Source: an uncultured Oscillospiraceae bacterium (GTDB taxonomy: Bacteria > Bacillota > Clostridia > Oscillospirales > Oscillospiraceae). Taken from it: 64,000 nt of DNA. Of this stretch, positions 16,787 through 24,932 are shown piece after piece; within the stretch, counting starts at the first letter, position 1; the number at the start of each line of letters is the position of its first letter. Location: NCBI GenBank assembly GCA_934654755.1, contig CAKUGQ010000003.1:1-64000 (forward strand), in the 5' to 3' direction. Made by a program: the position numbers and the translations under genes. The notes under the pieces are model-generated. The model was not told where the DNA came from. It saw only the letters and a program-made list of their open reading frames with translations, and searched no databases.

Positions 16787-17334
16787 AATAACAGCTCACC
16801 ATCCTTTCCAAGAATGATGCGAAGCTCCTTTTTGGCACGATACAGAAGGTTATCCACCTGCTTGCGGCTTTTCTTCATGACCTTTCCTGCTTCGTCATAA
16901 GACAGATCTTCAAAATAAATCAAATGAATGACAACACGCATATCATCCGGAAGTGAGTCGAGAGCATTGTTTACGATTCTTTTCCGCTCGTTCTTCAAAA
17001 CGGTTTCTTCCAGTGCCTCCAGTTCGGTCGACACTTTCTCTGCCTCGGAAAGCTCAACAAAATCGATGATTTTGCGACGCTTTATGTAATTCAACGCTCT
17101 GCTGCGACCGAGCATGAACAGATAGGTTTTCAGTGTCACCTTGAAATTGTACCGATGTTTATTGACCACCAGATCGGAAAAAGCATCGATGGCAATATCC
17201 TCGGCCGCATGGATGTCATGCACATAACGGTCGATGAAGAACACAAGGCCGTCAAACAGTTCCTTCATTATCTCGTCAAAGGCACTCTCATCACCTTCAA
17301 GGAAACGGCGGTAGCTACTTGCGCCGTTATCCAT
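16783..17334 (-). CDS. RNA polymerase sigma factor, ECF type
   Basis: 183 residues. Sigma-70 region 2 (about 15-85) includes HDIHAAEDIAIDAFSDLVV and a KTYLFMLGRSRALNYIKRR core-binding/-10 helix. Region 4 (about 120-178) includes LPDDMRVVIHLIYFEDLSYDE and the helix-turn-helix ending SRKQVDNLLYRAKKELR. First gene of a four-gene coupled operon with a membrane protein and two envelope proteins, as expected for an extracytoplasmic-stress regulon. The operon lies on the accessory island downstream of ssrA, so it may be acquired. Confidence 0.9.
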   Translation of the reverse strand: MDNGASSYRRFLEGDESAFDEIMKELFDGLVFFIDRYVHDIHAAEDIAIDAFSDLVVNKHRYNFKVTLKTYLFMLGRSRALNYIKRRKIIDFVELSEAEKVSTELEALEETVLKNERKRIVNNALDSLPDDMRVVIHLIYFEDLSYDEAGKVMKKSRKQVDNLLYRAKKELRIILGKDGELLL

Positions 17335-17404
17335 AGGAGTTCCTCCTTATTGCGGGATCACGTCTGATCCCTTCACTTATTATACAATCGGGCAAAGCGG
17401 CATT

Positions 17405-17457
17405 CCTTATAAAAAACGCAAAAGCCCATAACTTTTTTGCAAGCTACAGGCTTTTGT
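17405..17457 (-). terminator. probable terminator of the 17,527 gene
   Basis: On the minus strand, AAAAGCC pairs with GGGCTTTT around a long loop, followed by GCGTTTTTTAT. A weak stem but a good T-run. Confidence 0.45.
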
Positions 17458-17526
17458 CGTCATCCGTATATGGCTCTCGGGTGGTCGACGCTTCCTATAA
17501 CCGCTCCGGGAAGTCTATTTTTTTGT

Positions 17527-18789
17527 TTATTCGGTGTCGCTCAGCAGTTTGACATGCTTCTTGTAGAAGGAGCCACCAACCTTGAAGAAGTGGGTAATGC
17601 CTTCCTGCTTCATCGCTGTGACATACTGCCGTCTTCCGATTTGCGCCAGAGCCTCTTTGGCAGAAGCCTCAAGCTCAGTGTCAATGCAGGCTTCGGCAAT
17701 GCCGTCCTTTAACACCTTGAGCTCTATGATGATACCCGGCATTTTCTTGTCGTAGGGCCTTAACTGAATGTCGTATCTGCCGTGGCCGGATTCTCTGTTG
17801 GAGTCCACACGATAGAGGTTATTCATGATCGCGCAGATCCCGAGGATAAGTCCGTGATAGAAATTCTCATGGGCATAGTCAAAGGAGCTGATGGAATTCA
17901 GCAGCAGCTTTTGCAGATTATTCTGCAATTTCGGAACATCCTGCCTTATGATAGCCTGCTGGATCGCAATAGCCGTTGACTGAGAGATCACATTCGTCAG
18001 TGCAGAAAGGATCTCCTTTTCATAGACATAGAAAATCTCTTTATTCGGTATGGCAATGTCGCAGATGGCATTTCCGTCATGCAGCTCATCCTTTTTTACG
18101 ACCTTCAGATAGCCGGCAGAAAGCAGAAAGCTGTAGATCGTTGTCGGGTTATTCCTGATTTCGGGGTGGATCACAGAGGTGTCCACATAAGAGGGAACCA
18201 TTTGTCCCTGCATCAATTTGCGGAGATTGTCGGCAGTCTCGTCGTCCGCCTCTGCAACGATCTGTCGGATGATGCTGTTATCTCCCGTGGATTGCCAATA
18301 GGCTTTTGCCGAACAATTCTCGTCCATATAATTGAGAACGGACCAGGGGTTGAAAATGTCCGTATCGCCAAAGCGATAGCCGTCATACCACTTACAGATC
18401 TCCTCGTACTTATCCGTTCGGCCGTAATACTCCATGATGCCTCGGATCTCGTCTTTGGTAAAGCCGAAATATTCACTGTATCGATCTTCGAGAATGGAGT
18501 TTACCTTCAAGTTGTTGAGGCCGCTGAAAATGCTTTCCTTTGCCACACGAAGAATGCCGGTCAGGAAACCGTAGGAAAGGTTCGAGTTATCTTTGAAGGC
18601 ACCAGACAGAAGATTACGCATAAAGCCCGTGATCTGCTCGTACTTTGCCAAGGACTTCTGCAAAAGGTTCCCCAACGGCAGCGTAGGAATCGGACATTCC
18701 ATCAAGTTTGCCACCGATACCGCAACCAAGTGGATCGTGGATGTGGTAGGAAAGTATGTTTCTGAATTTGCGGGACTCTGTGCTACCAT
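17527..18789 (-). pseudogene. AAA-ATPase-like / PD-(D/E)XK nuclease protein, N-terminus lost
   Basis: The 420-codon frame carries the middle and C-terminal parts of the AAA-ATPase_like plus PDDEXK_9 family: LSYGFLTGILRVAKESIFSG, then YGRTDKYEEICKWYDGYRFG, NPWSVLNYM, and the nuclease core GRYDIQLRPYD, then GIIIELKV. Intact members are about 520-580 residues and begin with a P-loop ATPase region that is missing here. Homology fades upstream of about 18,685. From there the first about 35 codons are simply the antisense of a plus-strand gene fragment. It is a truncated gene joined to foreign DNA by a rearrangement. Confidence 0.75.
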
Positions 18790-19138
18790 CTATATTGAGG
18801 GCGCCCAGAGTGTTCACGGAAAAATGGTAGATATCAGCTACGACAGTCTGTCAGAGCTTGAACAGCTCAAGGCCGATCTGCAAGCCGGCAAGATTTCCGC
18901 TCAAAAGGCAGGAGCAGAGGGTGTGGGTCTTACCTGCCGTACAATGGCGGCTTTTGTCGAAAAGGGCAATTTTGATATTGATATTAAGGTCGGGGATTCC
19001 GTCCTGCGCATCAATATCATAGACAACCTCAAGGCGCTTGCCGAGTTCCTGTTCAATTTCACCTTTGCCACCGCTCTGCCCGCTGTCATGCCGAAGCCGA
19101 TCCCGATTACCGACTGCACTGTATATTTTAAGGAATAA
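18685..19138 (+). pseudogene. 5'-truncated gene fragment, unknown function
   Basis: The plus-strand frame shows protein-like sequence from about 18,685 to a stop at 19,138 (about 150 residues: KFATDTATKWIVDVVGKYV, then MVDISYDSLSELEQLKADL, then NIIDNLKALAEFLFNF). The only in-frame ATG upstream (18,593) lies inside the antisense nuclease gene and has no Shine-Dalgarno, so the native start has been lost. I do not recognise the family. Confidence 0.5.
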
Positions 19139-19196
19139 GTTTTCAATTATGCTAAGCTAAAGCATTTTGCAAAAACTATTTTGGAGGAATTATTTT

Positions 19197-20834
19197 ATGA
19201 AAAAAAGATTATTAAGTATCACGCTGGCTCTGGGACTATGTCTCAGCCTGCTGCCCATAGCGGCGCAGGCAGAAGACACCGTAAAGTATAACCTTTGGGT
19301 CGGCAGCACACAGGTCACAAGCGCCAATGCAGGCGATATCCTGCATGACGGCAAGGTAAGGTTTGATCCCGACACCGCTACGCTGACGCTGGATAACGCA
19401 AACATTGAAGTGGAAGCAGGTGCCGGCGACCGAATCAGAATCAGCTGGAAAGAGAAGTCGGCAGACAAACCGCTGACTATTAAACTGATCGGTAATAATA
19501 CGGTCACAGCCGGCAATGTTACCAGTGGCTATTCCTCCTACGGCAACTACTCCATCGGAATCCACGGACTGACATCCGTTAAGATCACGGGTGCGGGCGC
19601 GCTGACTGCGGCCGGTGGTGATGCTACGGCTTCATCCCACCATTCCTACGGTATCTATCTTTATAAAGGAACGCTTACGGTAGACGATGGTGTCACGCTG
19701 AACTGTTCCTCCGGCATCGGAGGCATTACCTCCTGCGGTATTCGTGTGTATCTTAACGGGATGATCAATGTGGGTAAGGGAGCCGCAGTCACAGGCACCG
19801 CAGGCAAAGCCCCTTACGGAGACAGCATTGGCATGTGCTGCAATAACGGTAATATTACATTCGGCAATGATTCCCGTATCACAGGCACAGGAGACACGGC
19901 CAACGGAAAGAGTTACGGTATTTTTGCCAACTCCTCCGCAGCGCTGAAATACAATACCGCACTGGAAGCCAAAGGATACACTTGCGCTGTAAAGGACGAT
20001 CTTGATTTTACCCCTGCCGACGGAAAGTGTACTGCGTCGGTAAACTACAACGGCAGTTCTTCTGTGACCTATAACGCTGCCGATCATAGCACCTATCAAT
20101 ATATCAAGGTGTCCTCTGCACCCCATACTCACGCCTATGATGAAAGTACATGGAGCGTCAACAGTGAAAAGCACTGGCATGAATGTATCGCCGATGACTG
20201 TACGGATCTGATCGGCAGTGTCAAGGACGAGGCGTCACATGCTGATACCGACAAGGATCACAAATGTGATATCTGCGGCAAAACCGTAACGGATCACAAG
20301 TATGAATGGGTAATTGACAAAGAAGCCACGGCTACCGAAAAAGGCTCAAAGCACGAGGAATGTACCGTCTGCCACGACAGGAAACCGTCGGTTGATATTC
20401 CGGCAAGCGGAGCTATTCAGCCCTCCTATGCAATTATTGAGGGCGCAAACGCCGTTTGGACAAAAAATATCGATCAGACTCTGACCTTCCGTGCAAACGG
20501 CGACTTCTCAAGTTTTACCGGCGTAAAGGTTGACGGTATACTTGTTCCCTCGGATAAATACAAGGCGGTTTCAGGCTCTACAGTCGTAACCTTGAATGCC
20601 GATTATCTCGGTTCGCTTTCTGTCGGCAAGCATACGCTGACTGTGGTTTACAGCGACGGCGAATGCAGTACGGATTTTGAAATCAAATCTGCAGCAAATT
20701 CTAATGCCGATGCTCCTACAAGTCCCAACACCGGCGATAACAGCAATCTTATGCTATGGTTCGCTTTGCTTGCTGTCAGCGCGCTTTCACTTGTCGGAAC
20801 CGGAGCTTTAGGCATAAGAAAAAAGGTAAAGTGA
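19197..20834 (+). CDS. secreted surface protein with sortase-like C-terminal anchor
   Basis: 545 residues from ATG 19,197, chosen because TTTTGGAGGAA lies at the right distance and the protein then opens with a clean signal peptide (KKRLLSITLALGLCLSLLPIAAQA). Residues about 30-300 are rich in short repeated strands (KITGAGALTAAGG, LTVDDGVTLNC, INVGKGAAVTG), typical of right-handed beta-helix surface proteins. Next comes a region with repeated Cys-x2-Cys/His units (HKCDICGKTVTDH, HEECTVCHDRK). The C-terminus is an SPNTGD motif, a hydrophobic helix and RKK, a sortase-type anchor. Ligand unknown. Confidence 0.78.
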   Translation: MKKRLLSITLALGLCLSLLPIAAQAEDTVKYNLWVGSTQVTSANAGDILHDGKVRFDPDTATLTLDNANIEVEAGAGDRIRISWKEKSADKPLTIKLIGNNTVTAGNVTSGYSSYGNYSIGIHGLTSVKITGAGALTAAGGDATASSHHSYGIYLYKGTLTVDDGVTLNCSSGIGGITSCGIRVYLNGMINVGKGAAVTGTAGKAPYGDSIGMCCNNGNITFGNDSRITGTGDTANGKSYGIFANSSAALKYNTALEAKGYTCAVKDDLDFTPADGKCTASVNYNGSSSVTYNAADHSTYQYIKVSSAPHTHAYDESTWSVNSEKHWHECIADDCTDLIGSVKDEASHADTDKDHKCDICGKTVTDHKYEWVIDKEATATEKGSKHEECTVCHDRKPSVDIPASGAIQPSYAIIEGANAVWTKNIDQTLTFRANGDFSSFTGVKVDGILVPSDKYKAVSGSTVVTLNADYLGSLSVGKHTLTVVYSDGECSTDFEIKSAANSNADAPTSPNTGDNSNLMLWFALLAVSALSLVGTGALGIRKKVK

Positions 20835-20863
20835 TTTGATTGAAAACATTTGGGAGGAGAAGC

Positions 20864-21460
20864 ATGAAGAAGCTTATCGCACTCACACTTGCAGCAGTTT
20901 TGCTGCTTTCCCTTGCCGCTTGCGGCATGAGCAGCAAAGACTCGGGAGGAAATACCGATAAATCGTCAGGTTCTGCACAGGCAGACGAAAAAGCTCCCGA
21001 CAGCGCCAAAAATACAGACGCCACAACCGTCGCAGGCTATCTGAATTCATTCGGATTTACGGAGGACGAATTGAAATGCCCTTCCTGTACCCGTGTTGAT
21101 GCCGTAAGCCGTGACGAATCCGGCAAAATCAATGAAGTCGGTGTATTTGCAATCAATCCGATGTCGGAAAGAGACATGAATGCCTGGCTTGAAAGAATAT
21201 TGAAGGATCTGGAAGCTCTCTCTGATGACGGTACTGTGAAAAACTCCGGTAAGCTGACACCCGGCAACGACCCGTGGACGGTTGATTTTGTGACATCCAA
21301 GGAAAAAGCGTGGATCGATGAGAAAATGCAGCTTGACGGCGAATATGTCTATAAAGGGAAAACAGTCAGCGTAAAAATACAGATCGCCCCCAACGACACA
21401 GACAGTGCCAAGCCGGAATACGCACTGCCTACCTGCAAAATCGGTTTTGAATATCGCTGA
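20864..21460 (+). CDS. small lipoprotein, unknown function
   Basis: 198 residues from ATG 20,864 behind GGGAGGAG. Signal peptide with lipobox LAAC (about 17-20), then a Ser/Asp/Lys-rich linker (about 22-50) and a compact globular part containing LKCPSCTRVDAV. It lies 29 bp after the surface-protein gene and is probably co-transcribed with it. No family recognised. Confidence 0.72.
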   Translation: MKKLIALTLAAVLLLSLAACGMSSKDSGGNTDKSSGSAQADEKAPDSAKNTDATTVAGYLNSFGFTEDELKCPSCTRVDAVSRDESGKINEVGVFAINPMSERDMNAWLERILKDLEALSDDGTVKNSGKLTPGNDPWTVDFVTSKEKAWIDEKMQLDGEYVYKGKTVSVKIQIAPNDTDSAKPEYALPTCKIGFEYR

Positions 21461-21595
21461 TCACAAAACATCCGATATATGACAGGAGTAATCTGCTCTA
21501 CTGGTCAAATAAGAGCTTATAGGTAAGGAAGGTGACGGCGATATGCCGCCTGAAAAGAGAATAGCCGACCGGACGGCAATCTCCGGCACAGTTTC

Positions 21596-21640
21596 AAGAG
21601 CGCTCAGCAAGTAAAAAACTTGCTGGGCGCTCTTTCTTTA
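21596..21640 (+). terminator. terminator
   Basis: GAGCGCTCAGCAAG pairs with CTTGCTGGGCGCTC, followed by TTTCTTT. It ends the 19.2-21.5 kb transcription unit. The preceding 21,461-21,595 stretch has no gene I can support. Confidence 0.8.
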
Positions 21641-21849
21641 TGCCTTCGACAAAAATCAGCCGTTTCCAGCAGCAAAACAAACGGTTCGGCAAAATATTCC
21701 GGCAAGGAGGTGATACCGATGTACAGTGCAGTGCTTTCAAAGGACATACCATACGGATCTATGCCGTAAAGGGCGGCCGCCCTGCCGTCCTTCGGCGACA
21801 AGGTGAGAACATGAAAAAGAACATAGGAAAGATAAAGGTGTTGAAATAG
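21640..21849 (+). other. possible small ORF in element debris
   Basis: A 69-codon frame with basic composition. A second short frame with a good Shine-Dalgarno (AAGGAGGTGATACC) starts at about 21,720 and stops after 16 codons. Neither resembles a family I know. The region 21,641-22,097 is best read as decayed conjugative-element sequence. Confidence 0.25.
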
Positions 21850-22048
21850 CAAAGGCTGTCTTTGCGCAGACACACAGACACCTATATTTTTTTGACCTTC
21901 CCGGTCGACAAAATTCAAAGCAATATCCGAGAAGCGCCAATAAAAGCCCCGAAAAAACGGGAATTTTACTTGGCTTGACTTTTTGCGGCCTTTGCGCCCT
22001 AAAACAGCGGCAATCCGGCAGCTCTGTCGGCTGCCGCAGCCCTCCGTA

Positions 22049-22081
22049 TCAATCGTTTTTGACCTAACAAAAAACGATTGA
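22049..22081 (+). promoter_or_regulatory. inverted repeat upstream of the element's sigma-like gene
   Basis: TCAATCGTTTTT and AAAAAACGATTGA arms around TGACCTAAC, directly ahead of the GGAGGT Shine-Dalgarno of the gene at 22,098. It could be an attenuator or a protein-binding leader. Confidence 0.5.
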
Positions 22082-22097
22082 ACGGAGGTACATAACC

Positions 22098-22440
22098 TTG
22101 AAAAAACAACCCAAAGCGGTTTATATCATAGAAAACGGCGGGTACACGGAACTAACCTATGAGGAATTCCGTCGCCGTGAGCAAATCTGCCCGTTATATG
22201 CGGACAAGCTGTTCCTGCCTCTCTACGGCAGGCTTATGGAGGTATCCAAAGAGGATTACACGGAATTCTATCAAGCAAAGCGCCGTCAGAAATATCTGGA
22301 CGGACGCTCTGCGGACAACGGCGACTTCTCCTACGATATGCTGACCACCAGTGAATTCAGCGGCGAGGACATCCTCATCGCCGAGCAGCCGGATGTGTGC
22401 GACACCGTAGTGGAAGGCATTATGACGGACAAGCTCAGGA
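22098..22440 (+). pseudogene. conjugative-element sigma-like protein, 3' truncated
   Basis: The first about 114 codons (KKQPKAVYIIENGGYTELTY, then YADKLFLPLYGRLMEVSKED, then YLDGRSADNGDFSYDMLTT) match the N-terminal part of the small sigma-70-like regulator near the excision module of Tn916/Tn1549-type elements. The normal C-terminal region-4 helix-turn-helix is absent. At about 22,440 the sequence switches to the antisense of the DUF362 gene. The open frame continues to 22,778, but that part is antisense noise. This is the right boundary of the element remnant. Confidence 0.65.
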
Positions 22441-23282
22441 AGCGCATGGCGGTCACATTCGCGCATGGCATAGATCAGATCGACCGACGCCTGATCGACG
22501 GCGAGAATGTCGGTCGATGCCAGGATACCAACGTTCGGCGTCACGACCGGCTCGGCGGCGCAGCCTTCACAGTCGCAGGAAACGGACATGTTGCGCATCA
22601 CGTTGATATAAACGATGTGTTCGCCGAAGTGGTCAACCGTGGCCTTTGCGGATTCCGTCATCCGCTCCATGAATTCCTCCATGGAAATGCTCCAGAGATT
22701 GTCCGAGCCTTCCACGGTATGGATCATCGCTTTGCCGATGCGGCCGTCGGCGCAGCCGATGCCGATGTTTTTGTTTGAACCGCCGAAGCCGCCCATCGTA
22801 TGTCCCTTGAAGTGCGTCAGGACAAGCAGCGAATTGTAATTCAGCAGATTCTTGCCCATCGACATTTCCGAAAACCATTTTCCGCCCTTTACCGGCAGCA
22901 TCGCGGTTCCGTCCTCGTCAAGGATGTCAACGGGGCAGAAGGTCCAGCCGTTGACTGCCAGCGTTTTCCTGTGCTGCTCGGTCGTATAGCGATCTCCGTC
23001 GTAATAGGTGTTCGTCTCCACGATAACGGCCTGCGGCAGACGATCGCGGACGAGTCGCTCGACCCACGGCCGGGGGATGATATTCGGACCGTTCTGTTCT
23101 CCGGTGTGCAGCTTGATTGCAACCTTGCCGGTCAACCTGCCGCCGACTTTATCAAACAGCTTTTCCAGACCTGCGGCGCTCGGATCGCGCGTGAACCATA
23201 CGGTCGATTCCTCACCTTTGCGCTCTGCATAGGGCACGTAGCGCGCACCGTCGCCTGCCGGGAACACAATGTTATTGCTCAT
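22440..23282 (-). pseudogene. DUF362 domain protein, C-terminus replaced by element DNA
   Basis: Residues 1-about 281 are a recognisable DUF362 protein: AIKLHTGEQNGPNIIPRPWV, then VIVETNTYYDGDRYT, LVLTHFKGHTMGGFGGSNKN and CADGRIGKAMIH, with a cysteine pair SCDCEGCAAEP that may bind metal. After about DLIYAMRECDRHAL the frame enters element DNA and runs on to 22,194 with unrelated residues. DUF362 proteins normally continue about 40-60 residues beyond this point. The gene is therefore disrupted at its 3' end and may have lost function. Confidence 0.75.
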
Positions 23283-23383
23283 AATTGCCTCCTGTGCGGT
23301 AATAAGAAGTTTGCTTTCTTAAGTAATTTTGCCGCTTTCGACCCGCAATGTCAAGACCCTGCAGCGGGATAGCTTTTCAGATC

Positions 23384-23710
23384 CTATTTACGAAGGAATC
23401 GGCTTTCCGTTTCCGGCACATCCTCCGAACGGAAGCGCTCCGCACGCATATGCAGGTCGTATTTTTCCCGCAGCTTCAGGATTGTTTGCATCATTGCCGA
23501 GTTATGATGTGCGTCGATGGCTTCCTGGTTTTCCCAACTGTCGATCAGCAGAACGGTTTCCGTATCGTCCATGGGATAGTAATACTCATACCGAAGGTTT
23601 CCCTTTTCATTTCGGATTGCGTCGACTGTGCCGCCGGACATCATTTCCTCGGCAAATCTGCGGGCGGCTCCGTTTTTGCCGGTGTAGTACAGATTGACCG
23701 TGATACGCAT
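23384..23710 (-). CDS. antibiotic biosynthesis monooxygenase (ABM) family protein
   Basis: 108 residues from ATG 23,710, preferred over 23,722 because GGGGGA lies six bases before it. Ferredoxin-like fold of the YgiN/ABM type: MRITVNLYYTGKNG, then YEYYYPMDDTETVLLIDSWE, then EAIDAHHNSAMM with the conserved His, all in family order. Such small dimeric proteins include quinol monooxygenases, but many act on unknown substrates. It stands alone between the DUF362 gene and tRNA-Leu. Confidence 0.82.
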   Translation of the reverse strand: MRITVNLYYTGKNGAARRFAEEMMSGGTVDAIRNEKGNLRYEYYYPMDDTETVLLIDSWENQEAIDAHHNSAMMQTILKLREKYDLHMRAERFRSEDVPETESRFLRK

Positions 23711-23763
23711 CGTGTCCCCCATATAAAAAAAGACTCCGGAATCAAAGCGATTCAGAGCCCCGT

Positions 23764-23849
23764 TGGTGCCGCTGACCGGACTCGAACCGGTACGCTGATA
23801 AGGCGAGGGATTTTAAGTCCCTTGTGTCTACCTATTCCACCACAGCGGC
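23764..23849 (-). tRNA. tRNA-Leu (TAA)
   Basis: Minus-strand sequence starts GCCGCTG and ends CAGCGGC-A-CCA, a 7-bp acceptor stem with encoded CCA. The anticodon loop is CTTAAAA with anticodon TAA. A long variable arm (CTCGCCTTATCAGCG region) and the T-loop GGTTCGAGTCC are present, typical of class II tRNA-Leu. Confidence 0.95.
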
Positions 23850-23943
23850 ATATCCACCCGGCCATTTTACCATTTTTCTGCGGATGCGTCAAGTGCTTTT
23901 GCGAAAAATCAGCCGCCCGGCCGGGCGGCTGACGGGTGCGTGA

Positions 23944-24315
23944 TTAGAGATCGATACGCCACTGATACCAGCCGTCGTACGGAAAGCTGCCGCTGTTGAA
24001 AACGACAACGATCATAACGACCAGCCAGGCCACGAACAGGCAGGTCAGGACAATGCCGAGGATAAATCCGATCTTGCCGAGAATGCGGCCGACCTTGGCG
24101 GTGCCTGCGAGCGAGCCGCCGGAGGCAAGGTAGCTGCGCAGCTTGGACTTGGAGACAGCGCCGAAGATGATGCCGAGGAAAGCAAGGTAGAACGTTTGCG
24201 CAAACGCGAGAGAAAGAATGCCGAACACAAGGATCGGTGTGCCGCTCGGCGGCGTCACGGGCTGCGTCTCATAGACGGGACGCGTGGAAATGTCGTATTC
24301 GTAAGGTTCGTTCAG
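23944..24315 (-). CDS. small membrane protein with proline/tyrosine-rich N-terminus; probable CTG start
   Basis: Two membrane segments (PILVFGILSLAFAQTFYLAFL and GKIGFILGIVLTCLFVAWLVV) flank a glycine-rich loop, then a short outer tail. The nearest start is GTG at 24,258, which has no Shine-Dalgarno. The same frame stays open upstream to CTG at 24,315 with GGAGGG exactly seven bases before it. This adds NEPYEYDISTRPVYETQPV, a tail like those of other small Clostridial membrane proteins. I therefore place the start at 24,315 (123 residues). The function is unknown. Confidence 0.65.
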   Translation of the reverse strand: MNEPYEYDISTRPVYETQPVTPPSGTPILVFGILSLAFAQTFYLAFLGIIFGAVSKSKLRSYLASGGSLAGTAKVGRILGKIGFILGIVLTCLFVAWLVVMIVVVFNSGSFPYDGWYQWRIDL

Positions 24316-24402
24316 TGGAAAACCCTCCTGTATCTTTGAGATTCCTTACCGACAGTATATCATGTGTTTTTTTCAAAAGCAAGTGTCTTAAAAAAAACCG
24401 AT

Positions 24403-24431
24403 TGACTTGTTTCATCTCTGCGTGGTATAAT
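24403..24431 (+). promoter_or_regulatory. sigma-A promoter of the ModE-type regulator
   Basis: TTGACT, 17-base spacer, perfect TATAAT. The -10 box ends only 6 bases before the ATG of the gene. Confidence 0.85.
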
Positions 24432-24437
24432 CGGAAT

Positions 24438-24803
24438 ATGGAAACGAAATTCAGACCCGTATTGTCGATCCGTATCTTTGGCGAGGAAAAGTGCTTCGGG
24501 CCCGGCGTGGCGCAGCTTTTGCGCCGTGTGCAGGAGCATGGCTCTCTGCGTGCCGCTGCCGGATCGATGGGCATGGCCTATTCCAAGGCGTGGAAGGTCA
24601 TCAAAAATGCCGAGACGATTCTCGGCTTCCCCCTGCTTCTCTCATCAACCGGCGGAAAACACGGAGGAGGTGCTACACTGTCCTGCAAGGCTTTTGAGCT
24701 ACTCTCCGCTTACGAGAGATATTGCGCCGAGCTGAACGATTATGCTGCGCAGCAGTTTCCTGCCTGCTTCGGCGGCCTTTTGTATGAAAATGAAAGAGAA
24801 TAA
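24438..24803 (+). CDS. ModE-type winged-helix transcriptional regulator (DNA-binding domain only)
   Basis: 121 residues. The LysR/ModE-like helix-turn-helix shows VAQLLRRVQEHGSLRAAAGS, then MGMAYSKAWKVIKNAE, then FPLLLSSTGGKHGGGATLS, matching the N-terminal domain of the molybdate regulator ModE. The molybdate-binding TOBE domains are absent, as in many stand-alone ModE-like proteins of anaerobes. There is no Shine-Dalgarno, and the promoter would start RNA at or next to the A of the ATG. No molybdate transport genes are adjacent. Confidence 0.85.
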   Translation: METKFRPVLSIRIFGEEKCFGPGVAQLLRRVQEHGSLRAAAGSMGMAYSKAWKVIKNAETILGFPLLLSSTGGKHGGGATLSCKAFELLSAYERYCAELNDYAAQQFPACFGGLLYENERE

Positions 24804-24835
24804 ACGGACTGCCCCTACAGGACGGGCGGACGATG

Positions 24836-24880
24836 AAAACGCGCAGGGAAGCCCGGGTTGGCTTCCCTGCGCGTTTTCTC
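24836..24880. terminator. bidirectional terminator
   Basis: AAAACGCGCAGGGAAGCC pairs with GGCTTCCCTGCGCGTTTT. It lies between the regulator and the converging rhomboid-like gene and can serve both. Confidence 0.88.
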
Positions 24881-24932
24881 CGTACCGGAACGACTCTTTT
24901 GACGGTTTGTGGTTGGCCGGCAGAACCATGAT

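Noticed and set aside
10990..22445. Direct repeat of the tmRNA 3' end as an attachment site at the island's right edge
   Set aside because: I found no convincing copy of the T-arm/CCA sequence near 22,440.
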